DNA from: Candidatus Macondimonas diazotrophica
GTDB taxonomy: Bacteria > Pseudomonadota > Gammaproteobacteria > UBA5335
Length of the DNA: 64,000 bases
Assembly: GCF_004684205.1 (NCBI RefSeq)
Contig: NZ_SRIO01000003.1
Coordinates: 62,001-126,000 of the forward strand
Direction: 5' to 3'
The translations under genes were made by a program, and so were the position numbers. Positions 9,722 through 19,572 of this stretch are shown one piece after another (the stretch's first letter is position 1; each line of letters starts with the position of its first letter). A model generated the notes under the pieces. It searched no databases. It saw only the letters and a list, made by a program, of their open reading frames with translations, and had not been told where the DNA came from.

Positions 9722-10285
9722 ATGAAATCCATGGTGCTGTTCCTGCTCGGGCTCATGGTTCCGGTCGCCGCAACTGCAGCAACCGAGGATGCGCGCCGTG
9801 TGCAGTCTGCCGAGATCGTCGAGCGATTCCAGGAAACCCTTGGTCAGCGGCTCAAGCAGGCACTGACAGCCGGCGGGCCGGTTGCGGCCATCGCTGTCTG
9901 CCAGCGCGAAGCGCCGGCGATCGCCGCGCGTCTGTCTGCAGAAACCGGGGCGCGGGTCGGGCGCACGGCGCTCAGGGTGCGCAACCCGGCCAATCAACCG
10001 GATGCGGATGCGCGTGCGGTTTTGGAGCGATTCGATCAGGCGATACGTGCCGGCGTCGAACGTCCACCTGAGTCCTTCGAGGTCATGCGGGATGGCCAGG
10101 CCCGCTATCTCAAGGCCATCGTGACCCAACCGATCTGCCTGAACTGCCACGGCGCCACGGTTGACCCGCAAGTCGAACAGGCGCTGGCCCGACACTATCC
10201 GGACGATCAGGCTCGGGGATATGCCGCCGGTGATCTGCGGGGCGCATTTTTCGTTCACTGGCCTGCATCCCGGGGAGGAGATTGA
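9722..10285 (+). CDS. Exported DUF3365 (Tll0287-like) haem-binding protein
   Basis: This 187-residue protein has a signal peptide (MKSMVLFLLGLMVPVAATAA) and a single c-type haem motif, Cys139-Leu-Asn-Cys142-His143 (ICLNCHGA). The arrangement matches DUF3365, a PAS-like periplasmic mono-haem fold. It lies 5 bases after the SQR stop. A GTG at 9713 overlapping the SQR stop is an alternative start, but the ATG gives the better signal peptide. Being co-transcribed with SQR, it may carry or sense electrons or reactive sulfur in the periplasm. No function is established for the family in sulfide oxidation as far as I can tell from sequence. Confidence 0.88.
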   Translation: MKSMVLFLLGLMVPVAATAATEDARRVQSAEIVERFQETLGQRLKQALTAGGPVAAIAVCQREAPAIAARLSAETGARVGRTALRVRNPANQPDADARAVLERFDQAIRAGVERPPESFEVMRDGQARYLKAIVTQPICLNCHGATVDPQVEQALARHYPDDQARGYAAGDLRGAFFVHWPASRGGD

Positions 10286-10287
10286 GC

Positions 10288-10710
10288 ATGATTCGCATCT
10301 GCCCGCACTGTGGCGCCAAAAACCGTGTTCCGGAACGTCATCTGGCCGATCGCGGGCAATGTGGCGCGTGTCGGCAGCCCCTGCCGGCACTGGCCGAACC
10401 GCTGGAGGTCGATGACGCCCAGTTCCGCACCGTGGTCGAATCCGCCCGGGTGCCGGTGCTGGTCGATTTCTGGGCGCCGTGGTGCGGCCCCTGCATGATG
10501 GCCGCTCCAGAGGTGGCCAAGGCCGCTGCAGCGTTGGCGGGCCGGGCACTGGTCGTGAAGGTGAACACCGAGCAGCAGCCGGAGCTGGCGGCTCAATACC
10601 GGGTGCGCAGCATTCCGAACTTCGCCTTGTTTCGCGCCGGCCAGCTGGTGCGCCAGCAAGCCGGCTTGCTCAACCTGCAACAGCTTGAGCAGATGGTGGT
10701 CGCGCCATGA
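10288..10710 (+). CDS. trxC: Thioredoxin 2 (TrxC type) with N-terminal zinc finger
   Basis: This 140-residue cytoplasmic thioredoxin has an N-terminal zinc-binding pair (Cys5-Pro-His-Cys8 and Cys25-Gly-Ala-Cys28) followed by a thioredoxin fold with active site WCGPC (Cys66, Cys69). The cis-proline loop is RSIPNFALF. The start at 10288 follows a strong GGGGAGGAG; a TTG at 10282 is unlikely. Thioredoxins reduce protein persulfides and polysulfides, so its place in the SQR operon suggests it clears sulfane sulfur from proteins or recycles SQR products. It lies two bases after the DUF3365 stop. Confidence 0.93.
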   Translation: MIRICPHCGAKNRVPERHLADRGQCGACRQPLPALAEPLEVDDAQFRTVVESARVPVLVDFWAPWCGPCMMAAPEVAKAAAALAGRALVVKVNTEQQPELAAQYRVRSIPNFALFRAGQLVRQQAGLLNLQQLEQMVVAP

Positions 10711-10868
10711 GCCGGATCGGTCACCCGGAGGCCGGGAGATGGATCAGCGGGCCACACGCCCCCGCAACCTCCATCGAGGTTGCCGTGTCGCCCGCGGCGG
10801 AACGCATTACGCCCGGGACGCCGGCCCGAGCGCTGTCCCTCATGGGGCGGCACAAGCGGAAACAACGC

Positions 10869-12146
10869 ATGCGCCGGCGATATGCCAGCTTGTGGGTCGC
10901 GGTATTTTTTGTCAGCCCGGTGTGGGCGGGAGAGCTTGCCGCAATGCTGCGAGAGACCCAGACCCATCCGGCGCTGGCCGCGGCGTCCAGTCGGGTCGTG
11001 GCCGCAAAGGCGCAGGTTTCGGCCGCGACCCGGCGCTATCTGGGCTCGGGCGGTGTCATGGCCGAAGCTGCGCGCTACGAGGATCAGCGCTTCGTCGGGG
11101 TGCTGTCGCCGCAGGCCTTCGCGCGACCCCCGTTCGCGCGGGATCTGATGACCTATGGGGTTTCCTACAGTGTTCCGGTCGATTGGGCCGGGGCGATCGG
11201 TGCGGCGCGTCAGGCCGGCGAATCGGATCTGGCGGCGGCGCGGTTGGCCGAACGGCAGGTGGCCTTGATGAAGCTGCATGCGGCAACCTCGGCCTATGTG
11301 CGCTTGCAGGCCCTGCTCAGCCAGCGCGAGGTCCTCGCGGTCCAGCGCGAACGCGTGGGTCAGACCGTCGAGCGGGTGCAGGCGCAGGTTCAGACCGAGC
11401 AGGCATCCACTGCGCAGCTGCGTCTGGCGCAGGCCGAGCTGGCTCGTCTGCGATCGGATGAAGTGCGCCTCGATGGTCAGGTCGCCACGCAACAGGCTGT
11501 GCTGGAGGAAGCCATTGGGCGCCGTCTGCTGCCAGCCACGAATGCGATCGACATCCCGCTGTGGGGAGACGAGCCGGTGGGCAATCTGTTGCCGATTGGT
11601 CTGGCTGGTGCGCAGGCGGACTCGGCTGCCGCCCAGGTGCAGGCGCTGCGCCGGTCTTTGTGGCCGGCACTGGCCGCGCGCGGCGAGTATCTGCAATTCG
11701 ACAGCGGTAACGCAGACCCGGACGCTTGGAGCGTATCTGCGCGGATGACGATACCGATCGACCCGGCGAGCTGGAAACGTGTCGACGTGGCTCGGGCCCA
11801 GGCCGAAGCGGCGATGCATGCGCGGCAGGCGGTGCATCGCCAAGTGCAGGAAGACTGGACGGCGCTGCAGTCGGCCTATGAAAGCGCCCGCGCCGACGCC
11901 GAGGCCTTGTCAGTCGAAACCACGGCGCGCCGAGAGGTGGTCGACGTTCAGGCCGAACTGCAGCGGGTCGGTCTGGTGTCTCTGGAGGATTTCCTGCGCC
12001 AGCAGCGTGATCTTCTGGAATCGGAGGCGCGTCTGACGCAGGCCCGGGCCGGCGCGGCTGTCGCCTGGTCAGCGGCCCAGGTACTGCGTGGTGTGGCGGT
12101 CGAGACCTACATCGCCGGGCTGGATGACGCGTCGATGTCGCCTTGA
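10869..12146 (+). CDS. TolC-family outer-membrane efflux channel
   Basis: This is an outer-membrane factor of about 425 residues. The ATG at 10869 gives a standard signal peptide (MRRRYASLWVAVFFVSPVWA) and is preferred. The frame is open from an ATG at 10707 that overlaps the trxC stop and from one at 10842, so the start is uncertain. Two repeated halves of long Ala/Gln/Arg-rich helices (for example AQVQTEQASTAQLRLAQAEL and VQAELQRVGLVSLEDFLRQQ) form the TolC coiled-coil barrel. The pump's permease and adaptor genes lie in the divergent operon on the other side of SQR. This channel is their likely partner, completing a tripartite pump. Confidence 0.87.
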   Translation: MRRRYASLWVAVFFVSPVWAGELAAMLRETQTHPALAAASSRVVAAKAQVSAATRRYLGSGGVMAEAARYEDQRFVGVLSPQAFARPPFARDLMTYGVSYSVPVDWAGAIGAARQAGESDLAAARLAERQVALMKLHAATSAYVRLQALLSQREVLAVQRERVGQTVERVQAQVQTEQASTAQLRLAQAELARLRSDEVRLDGQVATQQAVLEEAIGRRLLPATNAIDIPLWGDEPVGNLLPIGLAGAQADSAAAQVQALRRSLWPALAARGEYLQFDSGNADPDAWSVSARMTIPIDPASWKRVDVARAQAEAAMHARQAVHRQVQEDWTALQSAYESARADAEALSVETTARREVVDVQAELQRVGLVSLEDFLRQQRDLLESEARLTQARAGAAVAWSAAQVLRGVAVETYIAGLDDASMSP

Positions 12147-12209
12147 TGGGCGTGTCGACAATCCGACAACTCGGAGCGATATGTCGTGTTTGCCACCTTG
12201 GTGGACGGC

Positions 12210-12623
12210 TCAGCCAGGGGTCCGGCGTGACTGCATCCAGGCGCCAAGCAGCATCGCGGCGACAAACGGAATGGCTTCGGCCGGATTGATCAGCAATGCC
12301 GCCACCGCGGGTCCCGGGCAGTATCCAGCGATGCCCCAGCCGATGCCGAACAGCGCGGCGCCACCCAGCAGCCGGCGGTCGATGTCGTGATAATCGGGAA
12401 GGCTGAACGTGGACGCCCATAGTGGGCTTCTCCGCCGGAATACCAAGGGGAAGCCGACGGCCGTTACCAGCACCGCGCTGCCCATCACGAGGGCGAGACT
12501 CGGATCCCAGTCGCTGCGCACATTGAGAAACGCGATGACTTTGTGCGGATTGACCATCTGCGCCATGAACAGGCCGATGCCGAACAGAAGCCCCGCGACG
12601 AATGCCGCTGCAAGCGCTCTCAT
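12210..12623 (-). CDS. YeeE/YedE-family permease subunit (second of pair)
   Basis: This 137-residue membrane protein has about four helices and belongs to the YeeE/YedE (DUF395/DUF6691) sulfur-transport family. It contains the family's GIGWGIAGYCPGPAVAAL motif with a conserved cysteine, as expected for thiol relay of thiosulfate or sulfane sulfur. Its ATG overlaps the stop of the partner gene (ATGA), so the two half-size proteins are made together and probably form one channel, as in PmpA/PmpB pairs. It is convergent with the TolC gene. YeeE/YedE-type genes also occur in known BigR operons, which links it to the repressor at 8011-8343. Confidence 0.88.
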   Translation of the reverse strand: MRALAAAFVAGLLFGIGLFMAQMVNPHKVIAFLNVRSDWDPSLALVMGSAVLVTAVGFPLVFRRRSPLWASTFSLPDYHDIDRRLLGGAALFGIGWGIAGYCPGPAVAALLINPAEAIPFVAAMLLGAWMQSRRTPG

Positions 12624-13051
12624 GGCAGGATGTTCAAAGCGTGGCGCAGCGTGAACACTGTCAGCATGGCCACAGTCATAAAGGTCATGGTCGCGGCCAG
12701 CGAACGTGGGGAGCGCCGCCCCAGCCCGCAGACGCCGTGTCCACTGGTGCAGCCATTGCCCATCCGGGTGCCGTAGCCCACCAGATAACCGGCTGTCAGC
12801 AATGCCAGCAGAGGAAAGCCTTGGCGGGGTTCGAATGCCAAGCGTTCCATGGGGCGCATCAGCAGGGTGCCGAGCAGCAAGCCGCCGAGGAAAGCCCAGC
12901 GCCAGCCCTGTTCGCCGGGTCGGCTGGGGAGTAATCCGAAGACGATGCCGGTGATTCCGGCAATGCGGCCGATCGCCAGGAGGAGCATCAGGGCGCTGAC
13001 GCCGATCAGCAAGCCGCCGGCGACCGCGGTATAAGGGGTGAAGGAAGTCAT
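12620..13051 (-). CDS. YeeE/YedE-family permease subunit (first of pair)
   Basis: This 143-residue membrane protein has about four helices. The signature GNGCTSGHGVCGLGRRS in the third loop is the hallmark of the YeeE/YedE half that carries two cysteines for sulfur relay. It forms a two-gene operon with the DUF6691-type half directly downstream. The expected substrate class is thiosulfate, sulfide or persulfide sulfur, moved across the inner membrane. I see no copy of the 8351-8363 palindrome in its upstream region, so shared control with the SQR operon is not shown. Confidence 0.9.
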   Translation of the reverse strand: MTSFTPYTAVAGGLLIGVSALMLLLAIGRIAGITGIVFGLLPSRPGEQGWRWAFLGGLLLGTLLMRPMERLAFEPRQGFPLLALLTAGYLVGYGTRMGNGCTSGHGVCGLGRRSPRSLAATMTFMTVAMLTVFTLRHALNILP

Positions 13052-13194
13052 GAGCGGCGTATTACTCTGAAGATTCTGGAAAGGTGCCGTATTCTAAACG
13101 CTTTACGCGAGAATGGTTCCCCAAGAGCGCGTGCGGTGCGGCCTCCAGCCGCCGGATCGCTTCGCCGTTCCCCTAGTGGCTTTTGGGGTTGATG

Positions 13195-13200
13195 TATACT
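13195..13200 (+). promoter_or_regulatory. -10 element candidate upstream of tRNA-Leu
   Basis: TATACT at 13195-13200 would start transcription near 13207, about 48 bases before tRNA-Leu. No convincing -35 hexamer is visible at the right distance, so confidence is low. The transcript could run on into tig. Confidence 0.4.
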
Positions 13201-13254
13201 CGCAGAAGGCATGTCGGCGGATCGCCGCCGTGTGCGCAGGTTGACCTTGTCGAA

Positions 13255-13340
<86 letters not shown>

Positions 13341-13418
13341 GGTCAGGTGGTACGCGATTTGGATGCATGCTCGTGGGCGAGCCTGCAATGAATGAATTTG
13401 TCGTTGGAGAAAGAACGA

Positions 13419-14738
13419 ATGCAGAGCGCAGTAGAGGTGACCGGGGCCCTGGAACGGCGGATCCGGGTGCAGGTTCCGGCCCAGGAAGTGGATCGTCAAG
13501 TGGAGGATCGGCTGCGCTCGTTGGGCCCGCGTGCCAAGATCAAGGGTTTTCGTCCCGGAAAAGCCCCAATTTCGGTGATCCGCCGCCAGTACGGCGACCA
13601 GGTGCGCCAGGAAGTAGTGGAGGAGGTGCTGCGGACGTCCTATGCCAACGCAATCCAGGAACAGGGGCTGCAGCCCGCGGGGTCGCCGCAGATCGAGGCT
13701 GAATCCTTGGCGCCCGGCGCTGATCTGGCCTATACGGCTGTGGTGGAAGTCTATCCTCAGATCGAATTGGTCTCCGTCGAGTCACACAAGCTCGAGCGCC
13801 CCCAGGTGACGATTGGCGAGGAAGACGTCGAGCGTGTGCTGGGTCAGATTCGTGAACAACAGGCGCATTTCCATGCGGTCGAGCGGCCGGCGCAGTCGGG
13901 CGACCGGATCAAGATGGATTTCGAGGGCACCATCGACGGCGAGGCGTTCTCGGGAAACCGTGGCGAGAGCGTTGAGATCGAGCTTGGGGCAGGACGGTTG
14001 CTGGCGGATTTCGAGAACGCTTTGCTGGGTGCGACGTCGGGGCAGACTCTGGATATCGATCTGACCTTCCCCGAGGACTATCCATCCGCTGAGGTGGCCG
14101 GCAAGACGGCGGTGTTCAAGGTCACCGTCCATGAGGTGGCTGAAAAGCATCTGCCGGAACTGACCGACGAACTGGCGCTTCAGGCCGGTGTCACAGAAGG
14201 TGGGATTGCGACTTTGCGAGAGCGCATTCGCGAGCGCCTCGAGGCGCAAGCCGAGCAGGCTGTCCGCGCGCAGATCAAGGAAAAGGTCATGGATCTTCTC
14301 CTGTCGCTGCATGACATTCCGGTGCCGAGCGCGCTGCTTGAGCAGGAAGTCGACCGTCTTGCGTCGGAAATGGCGCAGCGCATGGGGCTACAGACGCAGC
14401 AAAGTAACCAGCTGCCCCGGGAAATCTTTGCCGATCGTGCGCAGCGGCGCGTGGCGCTGGGTCTGATCGTTGGTGAGTTGATCAAGCAGGAAGCGATTCA
14501 GCCTGACCCCTCGCGGGTCGATAGTGTGATCGAGTCTCTGGTTGCCAACCATGAACAGCCGGATGCGTTGGCGCAAGCCTATCGCGGAAACCGCGAAGTG
14601 ATGCAGCGCATCCAGGGGATCGTCCTGGAAGATCAGGTTGTCGATCTCCTGCTGGAAAAAGTGGATGTGGTTGACGTGGCCACATCTTTCGAGGAGTTGA
14701 TGTCCCGCGCCAACAGCGCGGCAGGAGAGGAAATGTGA
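13419..14738 (+). CDS. tig: Trigger factor, ribosome-bound chaperone and prolyl isomerase
   Basis: This 439-residue trigger factor binds ribosomal protein L23 at the exit tunnel and shields nascent chains. The ribosome-binding signature GFRPGKAP is at residues 43-50. The FKBP-type prolyl isomerase domain follows about 160-245 ([17 protein letters not shown] onward), then the helical chaperone C-terminus. The start at 13419 ([15 protein letters not shown]) follows GGAGAAAG and matches family N-termini; an ATG 27 bases upstream is not needed. The stop shares one base with the clpP ATG (TGATG), which couples the two genes. Confidence 0.97.
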   Translation: MQSAVEVTGALERRIRVQVPAQEVDRQVEDRLRSLGPRAKIKGFRPGKAPISVIRRQYGDQVRQEVVEEVLRTSYANAIQEQGLQPAGSPQIEAESLAPGADLAYTAVVEVYPQIELVSVESHKLERPQVTIGEEDVERVLGQIREQQAHFHAVERPAQSGDRIKMDFEGTIDGEAFSGNRGESVEIELGAGRLLADFENALLGATSGQTLDIDLTFPEDYPSAEVAGKTAVFKVTVHEVAEKHLPELTDELALQAGVTEGGIATLRERIRERLEAQAEQAVRAQIKEKVMDLLLSLHDIPVPSALLEQEVDRLASEMAQRMGLQTQQSNQLPREIFADRAQRRVALGLIVGELIKQEAIQPDPSRVDSVIESLVANHEQPDALAQAYRGNREVMQRIQGIVLEDQVVDLLLEKVDVVDVATSFEELMSRANSAAGEEM

Positions 14739-15379
14739 TGCCCTCGCCCCATTCCGAAAGCATGTTGTCCCCGCAGGCGAACCTCGTCCCGATGGTGGTG
14801 GAGCAGACTCCGCGCGGGGAGCGTGCCTTCGACATCTTTTCGCGCTTGCTGAAAGAACGGCTGATCTTCGTTGTGGGGCAGGTTGAAGACCACATGGCGA
14901 ACCTGATTGTCGCCCAACTCCTGTTTCTGGAATCGGAGAATCCGGACAAGGACATCCACCTGTACATCAATTCGCCGGGTGGGTCGGTGACCGCCGGGTT
15001 AGCGATCTACGACACGATGCAGTTCATCAAGCCGGCGGTCAGCACGATCTGCGTCGGGCAGGCGGCCAGCATGGGCGCTGTGCTGCTCGCGGCGGGAGCC
15101 AAAGGCAAGCGCTATTGCCTGCCGCACTCGCGCATGATGATCCATCAACCCCTCGGCGGATTTCAGGGACAGGCTACGGATTTCGAAATCCATGCCCGCG
15201 AAATCCTGCTCATTCGAGATCGACTCAATGCCATCCTGGCCCGGCATACCGGTCAGGATCTTTCCCAGATTGCACAGGACACCGATCGCGACCGGTTCAT
15301 GAGCGCTGAGCAGGCCATGGCCTATGGCCTTGTGGATGCTATTTTGACCAACCGCGACAATCCGCAGGACGAAGCATAA
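14738..15379 (+). CDS. clpP: ClpP, ATP-dependent Clp protease proteolytic subunit
   Basis: This 213-residue serine peptidase forms the barrel that degrades substrates unfolded by ClpX or ClpA. The catalytic triad Ser111 (GQAASMGAV), His136 (MMIHQPLGG) and Asp185 (DTDRDRFMS) is at the same numbers as in the E. coli precursor. A short N-terminal propeptide precedes the mature start near residue 14-15. The ATG at 14738 overlaps the tig stop and follows GGAGAGGA. Gene order tig-clpP-clpX-lon is the classic gammaproteobacterial protein quality-control cluster. Confidence 0.98.
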   Translation: MPSPHSESMLSPQANLVPMVVEQTPRGERAFDIFSRLLKERLIFVVGQVEDHMANLIVAQLLFLESENPDKDIHLYINSPGGSVTAGLAIYDTMQFIKPAVSTICVGQAASMGAVLLAAGAKGKRYCLPHSRMMIHQPLGGFQGQATDFEIHAREILLIRDRLNAILARHTGQDLSQIAQDTDRDRFMSAEQAMAYGLVDAILTNRDNPQDEA

Positions 15380-15405
15380 GGCGGGCTTGGGCAGATTTAT
15401 ATTTG

Positions 15406-15421
15406 TGGCACGATTGGTGCA
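15406..15421 (+). promoter_or_regulatory. Sigma-54-like -24/-12 element upstream of clpX
   Basis: TGGCACGATTGGTGCA matches the sigma-54 consensus TGGCACG-N4-TTGCA at all fixed positions except one (G for T). The GG and GC pairs are correctly spaced. It ends 39 bases before the clpX ATG. A sigma-54 promoter for clpX would be unusual and no activator site is visible, so this may be chance. Confidence 0.35.
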
Positions 15422-15460
15422 AAACCATGATGGCCAAGTGGTTTACGGTGAGGTTCTGAC

Positions 15461-16756
15461 ATGAGCGAAGACACGCGCGGCAAAGGCAATGAGAGCGGCA
15501 AGTTGTTGTACTGCTCTTTTTGCGGGAAAAGTCAGCATGAGGTCCGCAAGTTGATTGCCGGGCCATCGGTCTTCGTCTGCGATGAATGTGTCGAGCTGTG
15601 CAATGACATCATTCGCGAGGAACTGCAGGATAAGGCTGAATCTGACCGCAATCGGCTGCCTAAGCCGATGGAAATCAAGAAGGTTCTGGACGAATATGTG
15701 ATCGGTCAGGAATCGGCCAAGAAAATCCTCGCGGTTGCCGTTTACAACCATTACAAGCGAATCCAGGTCAAGGGGGGCGGCAAGGATCAGGTCGAATTGT
15801 CCAAGAGCAATATCCTCTTGATCGGACCGACCGGTTCGGGGAAAACCCTGTTGGCCGAAACCCTGGCCCGGATTCTCAATGTGCCATTCACCATTGCTGA
15901 TGCAACGACACTGACTGAAGCGGGTTATGTCGGTGAGGATGTGGAGAACATCATCCAGAAGCTGTTGCAGAAGTGCGAGTACGACGTCGAGAAGGCTCAG
16001 ACCGGCATCGTTTACATCGATGAAATCGACAAGATTTCCCGGAAGTCGGATAACCCGTCCATTACTCGGGATGTTTCGGGGGAAGGTGTTCAGCAGGCGC
16101 TCTTGAAGCTGATCGAGGGCACGATGGCGTCTGTTCCGCCGCAGGGCGGTCGTAAACATCCGCAGCAGGAGTTCCTGCAAGTCGACACTCGCAACATCCT
16201 GTTCATCGTTGGCGGTGCTTTCGCTGGTCTGGATAAAGTGATTGCGCGCCGCACCCAAACCGGTGGGATCGGGTTTTCGGCGGATATCAAACGCCCTGAT
16301 TCGGACCGTGAAATAGGGCATTTGCTCAGCGGTGTGGAACCTGATGACCTCGTCAAGTACGGCCTGATTCCCGAATTTGTGGGTCGTCTGCCGGTCGTTG
16401 CCACGCTTGAGGAGCTTGATGAGGCGGCACTGATGCGGATTCTCGTCGAGCCCAAAAATGCGCTTTCGCGGCAGTATCGCCGGCTGTTTGAAATGGAAGG
16501 ATGCGAGCTCGAATTTACCGACGAGGCGTTGCGCGCGGCTTCCCGCAAGGCCATGGAACGACGGACTGGGGCCCGAGGATTGCGGACGATTCTCGAAACG
16601 GCATTGCTGGATGTGATGTACGAATTGCCGTCCATGAGCAACGTTCGCAAGGTCGTCGTCGATGTGGGGACGATTCTGGGTGAGTCGAAGCCCTACATCC
16701 TGTATCGCAACGAAAATCCCGACCTGCCTTCCCAACAGGCCGCCGCGGTGGAATGA
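15461..16756 (+). CDS. clpX: ClpX, ATP-dependent unfoldase of ClpXP
   Basis: This 431-residue AAA+ unfoldase selects tagged proteins and feeds them to ClpP. The N-terminal zinc domain has Cys18, Cys21, Cys40 and Cys43. Walker A is GPTGSGKT (122-129), Walker B is VYIDEID (184-190), and the RKH pore loop (GGRKHP) is present. The ClpP-contact loop shows the IGF tripeptide (GGIGFSAD). The C-terminal small domain ends with a short acidic tail. It is separated from clpP by 81 bases that hold a promoter candidate, so it can be expressed apart from clpP. Confidence 0.98.
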   Translation: MSEDTRGKGNESGKLLYCSFCGKSQHEVRKLIAGPSVFVCDECVELCNDIIREELQDKAESDRNRLPKPMEIKKVLDEYVIGQESAKKILAVAVYNHYKRIQVKGGGKDQVELSKSNILLIGPTGSGKTLLAETLARILNVPFTIADATTLTEAGYVGEDVENIIQKLLQKCEYDVEKAQTGIVYIDEIDKISRKSDNPSITRDVSGEGVQQALLKLIEGTMASVPPQGGRKHPQQEFLQVDTRNILFIVGGAFAGLDKVIARRTQTGGIGFSADIKRPDSDREIGHLLSGVEPDDLVKYGLIPEFVGRLPVVATLEELDEAALMRILVEPKNALSRQYRRLFEMEGCELEFTDEALRAASRKAMERRTGARGLRTILETALLDVMYELPSMSNVRKVVVDVGTILGESKPYILYRNENPDLPSQQAAAVE

Positions 16757-16773
16757 GGCATAGACGGGGATGG

Positions 16774-16802
16774 CTTGAATCCGCTCAGGATCATCCCCAT
16801 AT
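16774..16802 (+). promoter_or_regulatory. Sigma-32 heat-shock promoter of lon
   Basis: CTTGAAT (16774-16780) and CCCCATAT (16795-16802) are separated by 14 bases. This is an almost exact match to the RpoH consensus CTTGAAA-N11-15-CCCCATNT. Start is expected near 16809, leaving a leader of about 80 bases before lon. Confidence 0.88.
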
Positions 16803-16890
16803 CGATTGTGCAGATTTCCATCCGGAAATCATCGATGGCTCGCTGTTTCGGTACCGTGGTGCCGGGCGCGGCCCTGTGAGGTGATGACGC

Positions 16891-19326
16891 ATGAAGCCAG
16901 AAGATTCCCTGCCGCTTGTGGCGGAAGGCCCCCAGTTTACGGCACCGCTACTGCCCCTCAGGGACGTGGTGGTCTATCCCCATATGGTGATTCCGCTGTT
17001 TGTCGGGCGGGAAAAGTCCATTCGAGCGCTCGAGGCGGCCATGGAGGGGGATCGAAAGGTCCTTCTGGTCGCGCAGACCAGCGCGGAAAAGGATGATCCG
17101 GCTCGGGAAGATCTTTACGAACTGGGCGCCGAAGCCACCATTTTGCAGTTACTGAAGTTGCCGGACGGCACGGTCAAGGTACTGGTCGAGGGCTTGCGAC
17201 GGGCCCAGCTGGAGCATGTCGATGTGGCTGCGGAGGGGTATCTGAACGGCCAGTATCGTGCCGTTGCCAACATGGGTTATGAGAAGAGCCGAGAACTTGA
17301 GGTGTTGGTCCGGTCAGTACTCAATCTGTGTGATCAGTTCGTCAAACTCAATAAAAAGATTCCCCCCGAGGTCCTGACAACTTTGGCGGCGATCGACGAT
17401 GCCGGCCGTCTTGCCGATACCATCGTGGCGCACATGTCGCTCAAAGTCGAACAGAAACAGGAAGTACTCGAGTTGCAGGACGTGGCCCGACGGCTGGAAC
17501 GGGTCATGGCACTGATCGAGACGGAGATTGATCTGCTGCAGATCGAGAAACGCATCCGTGGGCGCGTGAAGGCACAGATGGAAAAGAGCCAGCGCGAGTA
17601 TTACCTCAACGAGCAGATGAAGGCGATTCAGCGCGAAATCGGCGAGCTTGAGGATGCGCCCGGGAACGAGATGGATGAGCTGGCACGCCGGATCGAGCAG
17701 GCCGGAATGTCTGCTGATGCGCAGCAAAAGGCTGAGTCCGAACTGGCCAAGTTGCGCATGATGTCCCCCATGTCTGCAGAGGCGGGCGTTGTACGCAATT
17801 ATCTCGATGCGTTGATCTCCGCGCCATGGAGCAAGAAAACGCGCGTGCGTTCCGATCTGTCTCGTGCCGAGCGGGTGCTGGACGAGGATCACTATGGCCT
17901 TGAAAAGGTGAAGGAACGGATCATCGAGTATCTTGCCGTGCAAAAGCGCGTTCGCAAGCTGAAGGGTCCAATTCTGTGCCTGGTCGGGCCGCCGGGTGTC
18001 GGGAAAACCTCGCTGGGACGGAGTATCGCGCGCGCGACCAACCGGAAGTTTACCCGCATGGCGTTGGGTGGGGTGCGCGATGAGGCCGAAATTCGAGGCC
18101 ACCGCCGCACATACATCGGCTCCATGCCGGGGAAGATTCTGCAGAACCTTTCCAAGGTGGAAAGCCGTAATCCGTTGTTTCTTCTGGACGAAGTGGACAA
18201 GATGGCGATGGATTTTCGCGGGGATCCGGCCTCTGCCTTGCTTGAGGTGCTTGATCCTGAACAGAACCACGCCTTCAACGACCATTATCTGGAGGTCGAT
18301 TTCGATCTGTCCGATGTGATGTTCGTGGCCACCGCCAATACGCTCAACATTCCGGCTGCGCTGCTGGACCGGATGGAGGTGATTCGACTGGCGGGGTATA
18401 TCGAGGATGAGAAGCTGCATATTGCCCAGCAGCACATTGTGCCGCGCCAACGGGAAAAGCATGGCCTGTCCGAGGCGGAGTTGAGTCTGAGTGAAGAGGC
18501 GCTGCGCCATGTCATCCAGCACTACACGCGCGAGGCCGGTGTTCGTAACCTGGAACGGGAAATCGCCAAGATTTGCCGCAAGGTGGTTAAGCGTCTGGCG
18601 CTCGATTCGAGCCTGAAAGGTGTGGAAGTTACTTCGGCGAATCTGGTTGATTTCCTTGGGGTAACCCGCTATCGCCACGAACTTGCAGAGCAGGATGATG
18701 CAATCGGTCGCGTCACGGGACTGGCCTGGACCGAGGTCGGCGGCGAATTGCTCACTATTGAGTCAGCGGTGGTTCCCGGCAAGGGCAAGTTGATCCATAC
18801 GGGCTCTCTGGGTGAAGTGATGCAGGAGTCGATTCAGGCAGCGTTGACGGTTGTGCGTTCGCGGGCAGCCTCTCTGGGGATTGATGCCGAGTTTCATCAG
18901 AAAAAGGATATTCACCTGCATATGCCGGAAGGTGCCATTCCGAAGGATGGTCCGAGTGCAGGCATCGGGATGGTCACCGCGTTGGTCTCTTCGCTGACGA
19001 GTATTCCCGTGCGTTCCTCGGTCGCCATGACGGGCGAGATCACCTTGCGGGGTGAAGTCCTGGCCATTGGTGGATTGAAGGAAAAGCTGATTGCCGCTCA
19101 TCGCGGCGGCATCAAGACCGTGTTGATCCCTCACGAGAATGCCAAGGACTTGATTGAAATCCCTGAAAACGTGAAATCGGATCTCGAGATCGTTCCGGTG
19201 CGCTGGATCGACGAGGTGCTTGAGCGGGCATTGTCCCGTTTGCCCATGCCGGAGGAGACCGGGGTGGGGGGTATCGTCCCGATGAAGGAAACCGGAAGTG
19301 GAGAGTCTGCGCTGCGGTCTCATTGA
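16891..19326 (+). CDS. lon: Lon, ATP-dependent serine protease
   Basis: This 811-residue LonA protease degrades misfolded and regulatory proteins. The N-terminal substrate domain covers about 15-310, with a coiled-coil stretch about 185-290. The AAA+ module has Walker A GPPGVGKT (366-373) and Walker [10 protein letters not shown]. The protease domain has the Ser689/Lys732 dyad (PKDGPSAG and GGLKEKL). The start follows GTGAGGTGATGACGC. Expression from the sigma-32 promoter at 16774-16802 fits heat-shock control. No clear rho-independent terminator follows. Confidence 0.98.
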   Translation: MKPEDSLPLVAEGPQFTAPLLPLRDVVVYPHMVIPLFVGREKSIRALEAAMEGDRKVLLVAQTSAEKDDPAREDLYELGAEATILQLLKLPDGTVKVLVEGLRRAQLEHVDVAAEGYLNGQYRAVANMGYEKSRELEVLVRSVLNLCDQFVKLNKKIPPEVLTTLAAIDDAGRLADTIVAHMSLKVEQKQEVLELQDVARRLERVMALIETEIDLLQIEKRIRGRVKAQMEKSQREYYLNEQMKAIQREIGELEDAPGNEMDELARRIEQAGMSADAQQKAESELAKLRMMSPMSAEAGVVRNYLDALISAPWSKKTRVRSDLSRAERVLDEDHYGLEKVKERIIEYLAVQKRVRKLKGPILCLVGPPGVGKTSLGRSIARATNRKFTRMALGGVRDEAEIRGHRRTYIGSMPGKILQNLSKVESRNPLFLLDEVDKMAMDFRGDPASALLEVLDPEQNHAFNDHYLEVDFDLSDVMFVATANTLNIPAALLDRMEVIRLAGYIEDEKLHIAQQHIVPRQREKHGLSEAELSLSEEALRHVIQHYTREAGVRNLEREIAKICRKVVKRLALDSSLKGVEVTSANLVDFLGVTRYRHELAEQDDAIGRVTGLAWTEVGGELLTIESAVVPGKGKLIHTGSLGEVMQESIQAALTVVRSRAASLGIDAEFHQKKDIHLHMPEGAIPKDGPSAGIGMVTALVSSLTSIPVRSSVAMTGEITLRGEVLAIGGLKEKLIAAHRGGIKTVLIPHENAKDLIEIPENVKSDLEIVPVRWIDEVLERALSRLPMPEETGVGGIVPMKETGSGESALRSH

Positions 19327-19415
19327 ACGGTGGGAATTTTGCAAATTCTTGGATTTCGAGGTCAAAAAAAGGGATCGGTGCTCAAAATTGAGCTGAGCAG
19401 CCCAAAGCACCGCGA

Positions 19416-19445
19416 TTGACACGGATTTTCAGGGATTGCTATAAA
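19416..19445 (+). promoter_or_regulatory. Sigma-70 promoter of the HU gene
   Basis: Consensus TTGACA (19416-19421), an 18-base spacer and TATAAA (19440-19445) predict a strong start near 19452 and a leader of about 120 bases. Two inverted repeats lie upstream: GAATTT-TGC-AAATTC (19334-19348) and GCTCAA-AA-TTGAGC (19380-19393). Confidence 0.85.
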
Positions 19446-19572
19446 GAACGCTCTCAGTTCGACAGCATGGCCTGATTCGGGTAAGCCTTTTTCCATCCGG
19501 GTAGGAACCGACTGAATTCCCGCATTGCGCTTGGATGCGGCAGGGTCAAGAAATCTAGGAGAATTATGCGGT

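Noticed and set aside
10707-10868. N-terminal extension of the TolC-like protein from the ATG overlapping trxC
   Set aside because: The extra 54 residues would precede and disrupt a good signal peptide and look like non-coding translation. The ATG overlap makes it not fully excluded.
13052-13254. Second copy of the repressor palindrome before the YeeE/YedE pair
   Set aside because: Only short CGTATT and ATTCT/AGAAT similarities are present; nothing like ACCTAA-N-TTAGGT.
15443-16735. A 430-codon open frame antisense to clpX
   Set aside because: It covers clpX almost exactly and lacks a plausible start site or domain; a shadow.
17314-18678. A 454-codon open frame antisense to lon
   Set aside because: It overlaps the ATPase domain of lon entirely and shows no family motif; a codon-bias shadow.
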